DNA of 64,000 nucleotides from JAAZGD01 sp964489555 (GTDB lineage Bacteria > Bacillota > Clostridia > Peptostreptococcales > Anaerovoracaceae): NCBI GenBank assembly GCA_964489555.1, contig CAZAZF010000008.1, positions 1 through 64,000 on the forward strand, in the 5' to 3' direction. The translations under genes and the position numbers were made by a program. Within the stretch, counting starts at the first letter, position 1. Every line of letters begins with the position of its first letter. Positions 8,053 to 14,655 of this stretch are shown in pieces. Under the pieces are notes generated by a model. That model saw only the letters and a program-made list of their open reading frames with translations, searched no databases and was not told the origin of the DNA.

Positions 8053-9135
8053 GTGACACAAGATTCATTGCTGAGAACATTAACCATATTAGACAACGCC
8101 TTTGGAGTCTCCGGGGATGAAGAAGAAGTGGCAGAGTTGCTTCGAACAGAAATGGAAGGGCTCTATGACCAGTACGATCAGGACGCTCTGGGCAGCCAGT
8201 ATTTTATCAAGCATGGAAGCAATCCGGAGAAACGCGTATTGATTTCAGCCCATATGGATGAAATTGGATTTATTGTTAACCATGTGGAAGAAAACGGGTT
8301 GGTGCGTTTCTTGCCGGTTGGGTATCATGATGACCGGGTGGCTGTGAATCAAGACATGATTATAAAAACAGAATCCGGGGGAAAGGTCCATGGAGTTACC
8401 GGGTCCAAGCCGGCCCACATTATGACTCCGGAAGACCACCAACAGGTCATCAAAATTGAAGAATTATTTCTGGACATTGGTACCGAAAGTCGGGAAGAGA
8501 CCAATCAGCTAGGCGTTTATCCCGGAGATTATGTGGGTTTTCATCGACAGGGAATGGTACTGAACGGTGGGAAGTACTACACCGGAAAAGCCGTGGACGA
8601 CAGAGCCGGTTGTGCTGTAATGGTGGAAGTGTTTCGACGACTGAAGGACAAAAAAATTGAGCCTGCGGTATGCATGGTGGGTTCGGTTCAAGAGGAAGTG
8701 GGGATGAGGGCCGGTGGTCCTATGGCAACACGGTTTGATCCTGAATTGATGCTTTCCCTTGATGTCACCTTGACGGGCGGAATTCCGGGAATTGAAGAAA
8801 AACAATGCCCCCAAGTAATGGGTGGGGGTCCCAGCATCAAGTTTTATGATTGGGATCCCATTTTGGGAGCTACCGGCAACAATGTACCCAGAAAGGTGAC
8901 CAAGAAACTCATTCAAACGGCAGAGGCTCACAATATCCCGTACCAAAGGGAGGTCATAACCGGGGGAGGAACGGATGCATGGAGTGGAGCCATGGCCGGA
9001 AAGGGATATTTGGCAGGAGGCCTTTGTATACCCCAAAGATATATGCATACTGCGGTAGGAACGGTGAACCTGGAGGACTTGGAACAGACTGTTCAGTTGC
9101 TGGTTTGCTTCCTGGCGGACTACGAGACCCTGTAA
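8053..9135 (+). CDS. M42-family metallo-aminopeptidase (FrvX/glutamyl aminopeptidase type)
   Basis: A 360-residue cytosolic aminopeptidase of clan MH, normal family length. Metal and catalytic motifs are complete: SAHMDEIGF (first His/Asp, about residue 71), AVDDRAG (bridging Asp, about 182), SVQEEVGMRGG-like VQEEVGMRAGG (Glu pair, about 216), LDVT (Asp), and the last His in RYMHTAVGTVNLEDL near the C-terminus. Such enzymes form large dodecameric shells that trim short peptides; a few members have been called cellulases in error. The start is GTG 8053 behind AGGGGTGAG; no better start exists. It lies 11 bp after the NhaC-type gene and ends at a terminator. Confidence 0.88.
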   Translation: MTQDSLLRTLTILDNAFGVSGDEEEVAELLRTEMEGLYDQYDQDALGSQYFIKHGSNPEKRVLISAHMDEIGFIVNHVEENGLVRFLPVGYHDDRVAVNQDMIIKTESGGKVHGVTGSKPAHIMTPEDHQQVIKIEELFLDIGTESREETNQLGVYPGDYVGFHRQGMVLNGGKYYTGKAVDDRAGCAVMVEVFRRLKDKKIEPAVCMVGSVQEEVGMRAGGPMATRFDPELMLSLDVTLTGGIPGIEEKQCPQVMGGGPSIKFYDWDPILGATGNNVPRKVTKKLIQTAEAHNIPYQREVITGGGTDAWSGAMAGKGYLAGGLCIPQRYMHTAVGTVNLEDLEQTVQLLVCFLADYETL

Positions 9136-9203
9136 GGAGCCAAAGCAAGGTGATCTTTCTTCTGGGCTTTCCCAAGATATGGGTGGAAATACATAGTGAT
9201 GAT

Positions 9204-9237
9204 AACAGGCTGCAAAAATGTAGCCTGTTTGTCTTTT
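9204..9237 (+). terminator. Terminator after the M42 peptidase gene
   Basis: AACAGGCT (9204-9211) and AGCCTGTT (9222-9229) form an 8-bp stem with a 10-base loop, followed by TTGTCTTTT. Confidence 0.75.
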
Positions 9238-9262
9238 ACATCGTTTGCAGTTGCTAGATACT

Positions 9263-9293
9263 TTGCCCACTTCTTAACCAAGTGTTGTATAAT
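9263..9293 (+). promoter_or_regulatory. Promoter of the NapH-like gene; excludes the longest reading frame start
   Basis: A perfect TATAAT lies at 9288-9293, with a weak TTGCCC at 9263-9268 (19-bp spacing). The open frame extends upstream to a GTG at 9282, but that codon overlaps this -10 box and so cannot be in the transcript. This moves the true start of the gene downstream. Confidence 0.5.
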
Positions 9294-9341
9294 AAAGTGT
9301 TGTTTCAAGTGATGGCGGAGTGTGATAGACGGGAAAAGCCC

Positions 9342-10400
9342 ATGCAAAAGAGAAAAATAGATGATTTGGCAATATTACGAATGATGCTTTGGGCGTATAT
9401 CCTTTTGTGTGTGGTGATTGCCGGGCTAAATTATGGCTATGTTCCGGTGGCGCCGGAACCGGTGGCCCAACTGATTACAGCTGCATGGCACTTTTACGAG
9501 AACTGGGTGAAGACGGCCTTCATCGTGGCGGGAAGTATTTTAACCTTGCGTATCGTTAAAAGAACCAGTCGCACGGATACCCGAAAAAAGAATCTGATGG
9601 GTTTTATCATAGCGGCTCTTGTTGTCCACATCTTTTCTCCGTTGATTCTGGGCAACAAGGAGTTGTATTTTTTTGCCATGCCCCTTCCCTGGACCACCAC
9701 GCCCTTGCAACTGCTTTATGAAGATTCCTCTTTTTATGCCAGCCGATTTCCGATTTGGGGGACTACCGGGATTACCTGGGCCATTGTTTTTTACGTTGCC
9801 ATCAGTGGGGTGATACTTGGGGGAACTTTATTGTTCGGACGCCGTTGGCAGTGCTCCCGGCTTTGCCTTTTTAACGGATTTGCTTCTGAAGTGTTTGCGC
9901 CGGCCTTTCCTTTGATTGGGAAGAAGAGACAGCTTTCGCCTTCTGCCCTGAAGGTCTTCCGGGTAGCCAAGTGGACTATTTTTGCCATAGCCATTTTCTT
10001 CTTGGTATACTGGGTGCTGTTATTGTTGGGGGTCCAAGCATTTGAGAATCATCAGTTCATCAGCAAACTGGAGATCTACAAATACTTAAGTGCCGAGCTT
10101 TTGGGGATGATGTTCTTCTGGATCGTACTGACAGGGAGAGGATATTGCTATTACTGCCCCCTTGGTGCAGTATTAGGATATCTGGGCAAACTTTCCGGAC
10201 AGAGAATCGTAACAGATCAAACCAAGTGTATTGACTGCAATCAATGTAATATGGCATGTCCCATGACCATTGATATACGTGGAAAAGCATTGATGGGTGA
10301 GCCGGTTACTTCTCTGAATTGTGTAGGGTGCGGCCATTGTGTGGATGTGTGTCCTACGGAGACGCTTTCCTATACGACTTGTTTTTTAAGAAGAGTATAG
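9342..10400 (+). CDS. NapH/MauN-like membrane iron-sulfur protein
   Basis: About 352 residues from ATG 9342 (an ATG at 9312 is the alternative). Several transmembrane segments frame two cytoplasmic cysteine motifs, RRWQCSRLCLFNG and RGYCYYCPLGAVLG. The C-terminus carries two ferredoxin-type clusters, CIDCNQCNMACPM and CVGCGHCVDVCP. This is the arrangement of NapH, CcoG and related quinol- or flavoprotein-linked electron-transfer proteins. In anaerobic Firmicutes such proteins often pass electrons from a membrane donor to a soluble redox partner, but no nitrate reductase is present here, so the partner is unknown. The next gene is a flavodoxin-like protein, a possible partner. Confidence 0.75.
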   Translation: MQKRKIDDLAILRMMLWAYILLCVVIAGLNYGYVPVAPEPVAQLITAAWHFYENWVKTAFIVAGSILTLRIVKRTSRTDTRKKNLMGFIIAALVVHIFSPLILGNKELYFFAMPLPWTTTPLQLLYEDSSFYASRFPIWGTTGITWAIVFYVAISGVILGGTLLFGRRWQCSRLCLFNGFASEVFAPAFPLIGKKRQLSPSALKVFRVAKWTIFAIAIFFLVYWVLLLLGVQAFENHQFISKLEIYKYLSAELLGMMFFWIVLTGRGYCYYCPLGAVLGYLGKLSGQRIVTDQTKCIDCNQCNMACPMTIDIRGKALMGEPVTSLNCVGCGHCVDVCPTETLSYTTCFLRRV

Positions 10401-10623
10401 ACAAGCATATAGATACTTGAAGGAAAATCCTGATAGGAAGCAGGATTATGCCTAAAAGAATCTGGTAAGAGATCCACCTCCGATTTTTTTGGAGAGAGTA
10501 GGTATAGATTGTGATATAATGTGTTTGTTCATTGAGGGTACGGACATGACATGTGTGTGACTTTCTAAATCATTGAATATGTTGATATTGGAACAGATTT
10601 GATTGAGGAAAGAAGGGATTATA

Positions 10624-11052
10624 ATGGATCGTGTTAGAGTGGTATATGCAACGAAGACGAAACATTCCAAGAAACTGGCGGAAGCCATCGGGAAAGAGTT
10701 GGGTGTAGAAGTCATCAACGCGGCGGTATGTTCTCCCATAAAGGAGATGGATACACTTTTTATAGTAGGCGGCATTTACGCCGGAAAGTGTAACCCGGCC
10801 CTGATAGCCTGTGCAGAAACACTGGATTCTTCCGTTGTGAAACAGGTGGTGTTAGTGACTAGCAGCGTTTCTACCAGCCAACGGTGCCAAAAGGAGATTC
10901 GGGAGATTATTGAGAAAGAGGGCATAAAGATTTTGGGTGAAATCAGTTGCCCAGGGAACTTCTTATTTGTGAAACTAGGGCATCCCAATGCCAAAGATGT
11001 GCAACAGGTAGTGAGTGAGGCAAAGAAGATTTTGGATAGCGTGAGATTATAG
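10624..11052 (+). CDS. Flavodoxin-like protein
   Basis: A 142-residue protein starting at ATG 10624, because AGAAGGG lies 6 bases upstream; an in-frame TTG at 10603 has no such site. It begins RVRVVYATKTKHSKKLAEAI, which fits the flavodoxin first strand and phosphate-binding loop (T-T-x-HS-x-K-x-A), followed by FIVGGIYAGK for the second loop. Flavodoxins bind FMN and shuttle single electrons. It follows the NapH-like iron-sulfur gene by 223 bp. That gap holds a small hairpin (10426-10447) and an AT-rich stretch with possible promoter elements, so it may be transcribed separately. Confidence 0.65.
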   Translation: MDRVRVVYATKTKHSKKLAEAIGKELGVEVINAAVCSPIKEMDTLFIVGGIYAGKCNPALIACAETLDSSVVKQVVLVTSSVSTSQRCQKEIREIIEKEGIKILGEISCPGNFLFVKLGHPNAKDVQQVVSEAKKILDSVRL

Positions 11053-11078
11053 GATAAAGGAACCATTCACAAAAGTGG

Positions 11079-11345
11079 TCACCCGTAGTGTGACCACATG
11101 CTAATTATTCTTACGATTTTTTGATCATCTATTACCTGGTACACCAGGCGGTGTTGGTGATTTATCCTTCGAGAATAAGCGCCTTTCAAATCCCCCACTA
11201 ATTTTTCAAAGGGAGGGGGATTTTTATATGGATTTTTCCGAAGCATATCGATCAATCCTTTTGCCTTTTCATCTAGCTTGCTAGCTTTCAATTTTTCAAT
11301 GTCTTTCAGGCATTTTTTGTAGTAAACAATCTGGTACTCTACCAT
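11079..11345 (-). CDS. yoeB: YoeB/Txe-family mRNA interferase toxin
   Basis: An 88-residue basic protein of the RelE-fold YoeB/Txe type. It begins YQIVYYKKCLKDIEKLKASK, has the central FEKLVGDLKGAYSRRINHQH, and ends RLVYQVIDDQKIVRIISMWSHYG. The C-terminal SMWSHYG matches the YoeB hallmark S-R-HY, with the terminal His/Tyr pair used in ribosome-dependent mRNA cleavage, although the usual Arg before HY is not in place (W-S-H-Y). Its ATG overlaps the antitoxin stop by 7 bases, so the two are translationally coupled. In this family the antitoxin gene comes first, as here. Confidence 0.85.
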   Translation of the reverse strand: MVEYQIVYYKKCLKDIEKLKASKLDEKAKGLIDMLRKNPYKNPPPFEKLVGDLKGAYSRRINHQHRLVYQVIDDQKIVRIISMWSHYG

Positions 11346-11587
11346 TGCACCTTATCCTCTGAGACAAAATCTTCTAAGGGGGCATTCAGTCCTTCTTGTA
11401 TATGCTCTCTCATATTTGGAATAGAACTAAGGTAAAGAGTTTCCATCATGCCATTATAATCCTCTTCGCTTAAGGTAACCGTATTCCCATCTTTTGTAGA
11501 TACAAAAATAGGTTCGTTGTATTTTATCGTTTGTTCAAGCAAAGCAAAAAGGTTCTTCCTGAAATTTGTTATGTTGGTATTTATCAT
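11339..11587 (-). CDS. yefM: YefM/Phd-family antitoxin
   Basis: An 82-residue antitoxin starting at ATG 11587 behind GGAGGTG; the longer open frame would begin upstream of the operator and lacks a ribosome site. The N-terminal half, INTNITNFRKNLFALLEQTI then PIFVSTKDGNTVTLSEEDYN, is the YefM/Phd DNA-binding and dimer fold. The acidic C-terminal tail (APLEDFVSEDKVQW) would wrap the toxin. It is the first gene of the pair and should repress its own promoter through the palindrome at 11606-11633. Confidence 0.85.
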   Translation of the reverse strand: MINTNITNFRKNLFALLEQTIKYNEPIFVSTKDGNTVTLSEEDYNGMMETLYLSSIPNMREHIQEGLNAPLEDFVSEDKVQW

Positions 11588-11605
11588 AAAGAGCACCTCC
11601 CATTC

Positions 11606-11633
11606 CTGTATGTACATTATAATGTACATACAG
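11606..11633. promoter_or_regulatory. Operator/promoter of the yefM-yoeB pair: perfect 28-bp palindrome
   Basis: Bases 11606-11633 are a perfect inverted repeat that contains two TGTACA hexamers (11611-11616 and 11623-11628), with centres 12 bp apart. TATAAT, a -10 element, lies at the dyad centre. TGTACA cores 12 bp apart are the known YefM-YoeB operator arrangement of E. coli. Its position 19 bp upstream of the antitoxin start fits autorepression. Confidence 0.8.
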
Positions 11634-11757
11634 AGGAGAGTCAATGGTATGCTAACATTTGATTTCCTGTTATTTTCCACCAATAAGAGGTACATATATA
11701 TGATGGTTATTTGTAGGCATATGGAATGATGTGAAAGGCCGCTGAAAGGGGTACAGT

Positions 11758-12597
11758 ATGGATCGAAAAGTGATAGAGCAGGTTCAGGGATACAGAACTC
11801 AGGATGGAGCGGGGGTTAGCCTAGTAAGGGTTTTAGGGCTTCGGACGGTGAAAGAGTACGACCCCATTTTGATGTTGGATTCCTTTGATAGTGAGAATCC
11901 CAGTGACTATACGGCGGGTTTCCCTTTGCATCCCCACAGAGGGATTGAGACCATTAGCTATGTATATAAAGGAAAGATGACCCATAAGGATAGCTTGGGA
12001 AACGAAGATACCATCGGGGACGGGGAAGTGCAGTGGATGACCGCTGGTTCCGGTATCCTTCACGAGGAAAAGCTGCCGGCAGCAGATCGGTTGCTGGGGG
12101 TTCAATTGTGGTTAAATTTACCCGCCAACCAAAAGATGGTTTCTCCAGGCTATCGCAGCATCAAGAATTCGGAAATTAAGGAAATTCCTCTGGAACAGGG
12201 AAAGTTGCGTCTATTGGCCGGAAGGTATGGGGAGGAAGAAGGGTACTTGAGCAAGTATCTCCCTTTGGATTACTATGATATTCATTTGGATGCCGGGGCT
12301 TCTGTGACGGTAGAAATAGACCCTGAACGGTCCATCATGGTTTTTACTTTGGTGAAAGATGTTTATGTGGGCGGGGAATTAATCAAGGAAAAAACAGCGG
12401 CGAAACTTTCTCCCGGAAATCAGGTAATCATCCGGGCGGCGGATGAAGATGCGCAGGTGTTATTCATCAGCTCCTCTAAGTTGGAGGAGCCGGTGTCCTG
12501 GGGAGGCCCTATCGTAATGAACACCAAGGAGGAGTTGGCGAAGGCATTTGAGGATCTGGATAACGGAACTTTCCTGAAGGAGGGGATTTCTTACTGA
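11758..12597 (+). CDS. Pirin family protein
   Basis: A 279-residue bicupin of normal pirin length. The N-terminal cupin holds the metal ligands in FPLHPHRGIETISYV (two His), then a His in MTHKDSLGN and HE in GSGILHEEKLP. The C-terminal cupin is less conserved, as usual. Bacterial pirins are iron-binding proteins; some have quercetin dioxygenase activity or bind redox enzymes, and the cellular role is mostly unknown. It stands alone between the toxin-antitoxin pair and the macro-domain gene. The start is ATG 11758, with GAAAGGGG upstream. Confidence 0.88.
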   Translation: MDRKVIEQVQGYRTQDGAGVSLVRVLGLRTVKEYDPILMLDSFDSENPSDYTAGFPLHPHRGIETISYVYKGKMTHKDSLGNEDTIGDGEVQWMTAGSGILHEEKLPAADRLLGVQLWLNLPANQKMVSPGYRSIKNSEIKEIPLEQGKLRLLAGRYGEEEGYLSKYLPLDYYDIHLDAGASVTVEIDPERSIMVFTLVKDVYVGGELIKEKTAAKLSPGNQVIIRAADEDAQVLFISSSKLEEPVSWGGPIVMNTKEELAKAFEDLDNGTFLKEGISY

Positions 12598-12762
12598 CCA
12601 AACTGATGCTACTCTAAAAGTGGACATGAAAAGGTAGAAAACATAAAACGAAAACGCGCCAAATCATAAAATAGCCTGTGAAAGACTCGCATTATAAATT
12701 GTGTGCGGTATAATAAATAACAGACAAGATTCACTGGGTACATCATTCAAAGGGAGGATGAG

Positions 12763-13758
12763 ATGCCGTTTACCATTGTGCGAAACGATATAACAAAGAT
12801 GAAAGTGGATGCCATTGTCAATGCGGCCAATACGGAGTTATTAATGGGTGGCGGTGTTTGTGGTGCCATTTTTAAAGCTGCCGGCGAGAAAGAGTTGCAG
12901 GAGGCTTGTAAGGCCCTGGCTCCCATAAAAACGGGGGAAGCGGTCATCACACCGGGATTGCAACTTCCTGCCACATGGATTATCCATACGGCGGGGCCGG
13001 TATATCAGGATGGAAAAAGGGGAGAGCCGGAGCAACTGGCCGCTTGTTATGAAAACAGTTTACATCTCGCCTATGAGAAAGGCTGCCAAAGTATGGCATT
13101 CCCCCTTATTTCCAGTGGGATTTACGGATATCCCAAGGAAGAAGCCTTAAAAATAGCGAAGACTATTGTTGGGGAATTTCTGCAGAATCAGGACATGGAT
13201 GTCTTTCTGGTGGTTTTCGATAAAGAAGCAGTGGTTGTGAGCCAGCAACTGGTGGGGGAAGTCCAGGAATACATAAAGCAGAACTATGTAGATGAACATG
13301 AGATACTATATGGGCAATGCCGGATCTTAAGGGTGGAGGAAGAGGCCCTGGTGGTTCGTTCTGACTCGGTGGGTTCGGGAGCGCCTTCTTATAAGTTGGA
13401 AGACCTTTTGGAGGATTTGGATGAACCTTTTTCCAGCACACTTCTTCGTCTGGTGGATAAGAAAGGAAAAAAGGATGCGGAGGTATATCGAAAGGCCAAC
13501 ATCGACCGCAAACTGTTTTCAAAAATACGGTCCGAAGAGGGATACCATCCCAGCAAACGAACGGCCATTGCTTTGGCCATCGCCTTAGAGTTGAATCTGA
13601 TAGAGACGGAAGATTTGCTTCGTCGTGCCGGGTATGCCCTTTCTCATAGTAATATGTTTGATGTAATCATTGAATTTTTTATTGTGAATAAAAAGTATGA
13701 TATCTTTGAAATCAACGAGGTGCTATTTCAATACGACCAGTTGACCCTGGGGGGATAA
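12763..13758 (+). CDS. Macro-domain protein with a C-terminal helical (HTH-like) domain
   Basis: A 331-residue protein. Residues 1-170 form a macro domain: NDITKMKVDAIVNAANTEL, the glycine-rich GGGVCGAIFKAAG, and the substrate loop SSGIYGYPKEEA. These are the ADP-ribose-binding loops of O-acetyl-ADP-ribose or mono-ADP-ribosyl hydrolases. The asparagines of VNAAN are intact, so it should bind and probably cleave. The C-terminal ~110 residues include NIDRKLFSKIRSEEGYHPSK and a long helical stretch ending in IFEINEVLF. I recall this extension attached to macro domains in other Firmicutes; it looks like a compact helical, possibly nucleic-acid-binding module. The next gene, 120 bp downstream behind a terminator, encodes a vWA protein. 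A -10-like TATAAT lies at 12709-12714. Confidence 0.8.
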   Translation: MPFTIVRNDITKMKVDAIVNAANTELLMGGGVCGAIFKAAGEKELQEACKALAPIKTGEAVITPGLQLPATWIIHTAGPVYQDGKRGEPEQLAACYENSLHLAYEKGCQSMAFPLISSGIYGYPKEEALKIAKTIVGEFLQNQDMDVFLVVFDKEAVVVSQQLVGEVQEYIKQNYVDEHEILYGQCRILRVEEEALVVRSDSVGSGAPSYKLEDLLEDLDEPFSSTLLRLVDKKGKKDAEVYRKANIDRKLFSKIRSEEGYHPSKRTAIALAIALELNLIETEDLLRRAGYALSHSNMFDVIIEFFIVNKKYDIFEINEVLFQYDQLTLGG

Positions 13759-13777
13759 GTTATTTTATGTGTCATTT

Positions 13778-13807
13778 GTCGCTTTCTAAGCGACCTTTTC
13801 TTTTTTT
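13778..13807 (+). terminator. Terminator after the macro-domain gene
   Basis: GTCGCTT (13778-13784) pairs with AAGCGAC (13788-13794) around a 3-base loop, and CTTTTCTTTTTTT follows. Some read-through into the vWA gene at 13878 remains possible. Confidence 0.8.
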
Positions 13808-13877
13808 GATTTGGTATCCTTGAACCATAATCCATCTCATGAAGGCAAGATGGAAAAAGGAATAGGAGGATAGAACT

Positions 13878-14525
13878 ATGAAAAAGAAAAGAACAGAGTT
13901 GGTATTCATTTTGGACCGAAGCGGTTCTATGGCCGGTTTGGAGGAAGATACCATTGGAGGGTTTAACAGCCTATTGGAAAAACAAAAGAAGGAGGCCGGG
14001 GAGTGCACCATCACCACGGTTTTGTTTGACAATCAGTATGAATTGCTCCATGACCGAATTGATGTAAAAGGAGTAAAACCACTGACGGATAAAGAGTATT
14101 ATGTACGAGGCAGCACGGCGTTACTGGATGCGGTAGGCGGTACCATCCAAAAGATCCACAACGCCCAGGAAAACACGGAACCAACATACCGGGCAGAACA
14201 AGTGATGGTGGCAATCATTACCGATGGAATGGAAAACTCCAGCAGAGAGTATTCCGGAGAGAAGATTCGAGCCATGATTGAAGACAAAAAAGAAAACTCC
14301 GGATGGGAATTCATCTTTTTAGGTGCCAATATGGATGCGGTGGAAACGGCGGCGCAATATGGCATTGGCGCCAACCGAACCCAAACCTATCAGAATGACG
14401 GAGAGGGCGTGGGTCTGAACTTTCAGGTCATGAGTGATGTGGTTACCCGGTATCGGCAAGAATCCACCGTGTCGGAGAACTGGAGCCAACCCATCAAGAA
14501 GCGGGAAAAACCAGAGAAGCTATAG
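13878..14525 (+). CDS. von Willebrand factor type A (vWA) domain protein
   Basis: A 215-residue soluble protein that is a single vWA domain. The metal-ion-dependent adhesion site is complete: FILDRSGSMAG (DxSxS), a Thr in RGSTALLDA, and the Asp of IITDGMENSS. There is no signal peptide or membrane segment, so it acts in the cytosol, probably as a metal-dependent protein-protein interaction module. The tail is basic and rich in Lys/Arg/Glu. The start ATG 13878 follows AATAGGAGGATAG. Similar small vWA proteins occur beside TerD, phosphatase or macro-domain genes in stress or signalling clusters. Here the neighbour is the macro-domain gene, hinting at a shared ADP-ribose-linked function; that is inference. 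Confidence 0.8.
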   Translation: MKKKRTELVFILDRSGSMAGLEEDTIGGFNSLLEKQKKEAGECTITTVLFDNQYELLHDRIDVKGVKPLTDKEYYVRGSTALLDAVGGTIQKIHNAQENTEPTYRAEQVMVAIITDGMENSSREYSGEKIRAMIEDKKENSGWEFIFLGANMDAVETAAQYGIGANRTQTYQNDGEGVGLNFQVMSDVVTRYRQESTVSENWSQPIKKREKPEKL

Positions 14526-14655
14526 CACAATAAAGATGAGCCGCCAACAAGAAATGGAGCATTGAGATATTAACAAAAAGAACGAATTGTGGTACTATTA
14601 GGTCATATTATTCGAAGGTTCTCAACTCCGCGCCAGGGTGGGTTAGGGGGAATAG

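Noticed and set aside
9282..9341. Longer N-terminus of the NapH-like protein from GTG 9282
   Set aside because: The codons overlap a perfect TATAAT -10 box, so they cannot be transcribed from that promoter.
11588..11695. Longer antitoxin starting upstream of the operator
   Set aside because: It would translate through the promoter palindrome; ATG 11587 has GGAGGTG before it and the correct YefM length.
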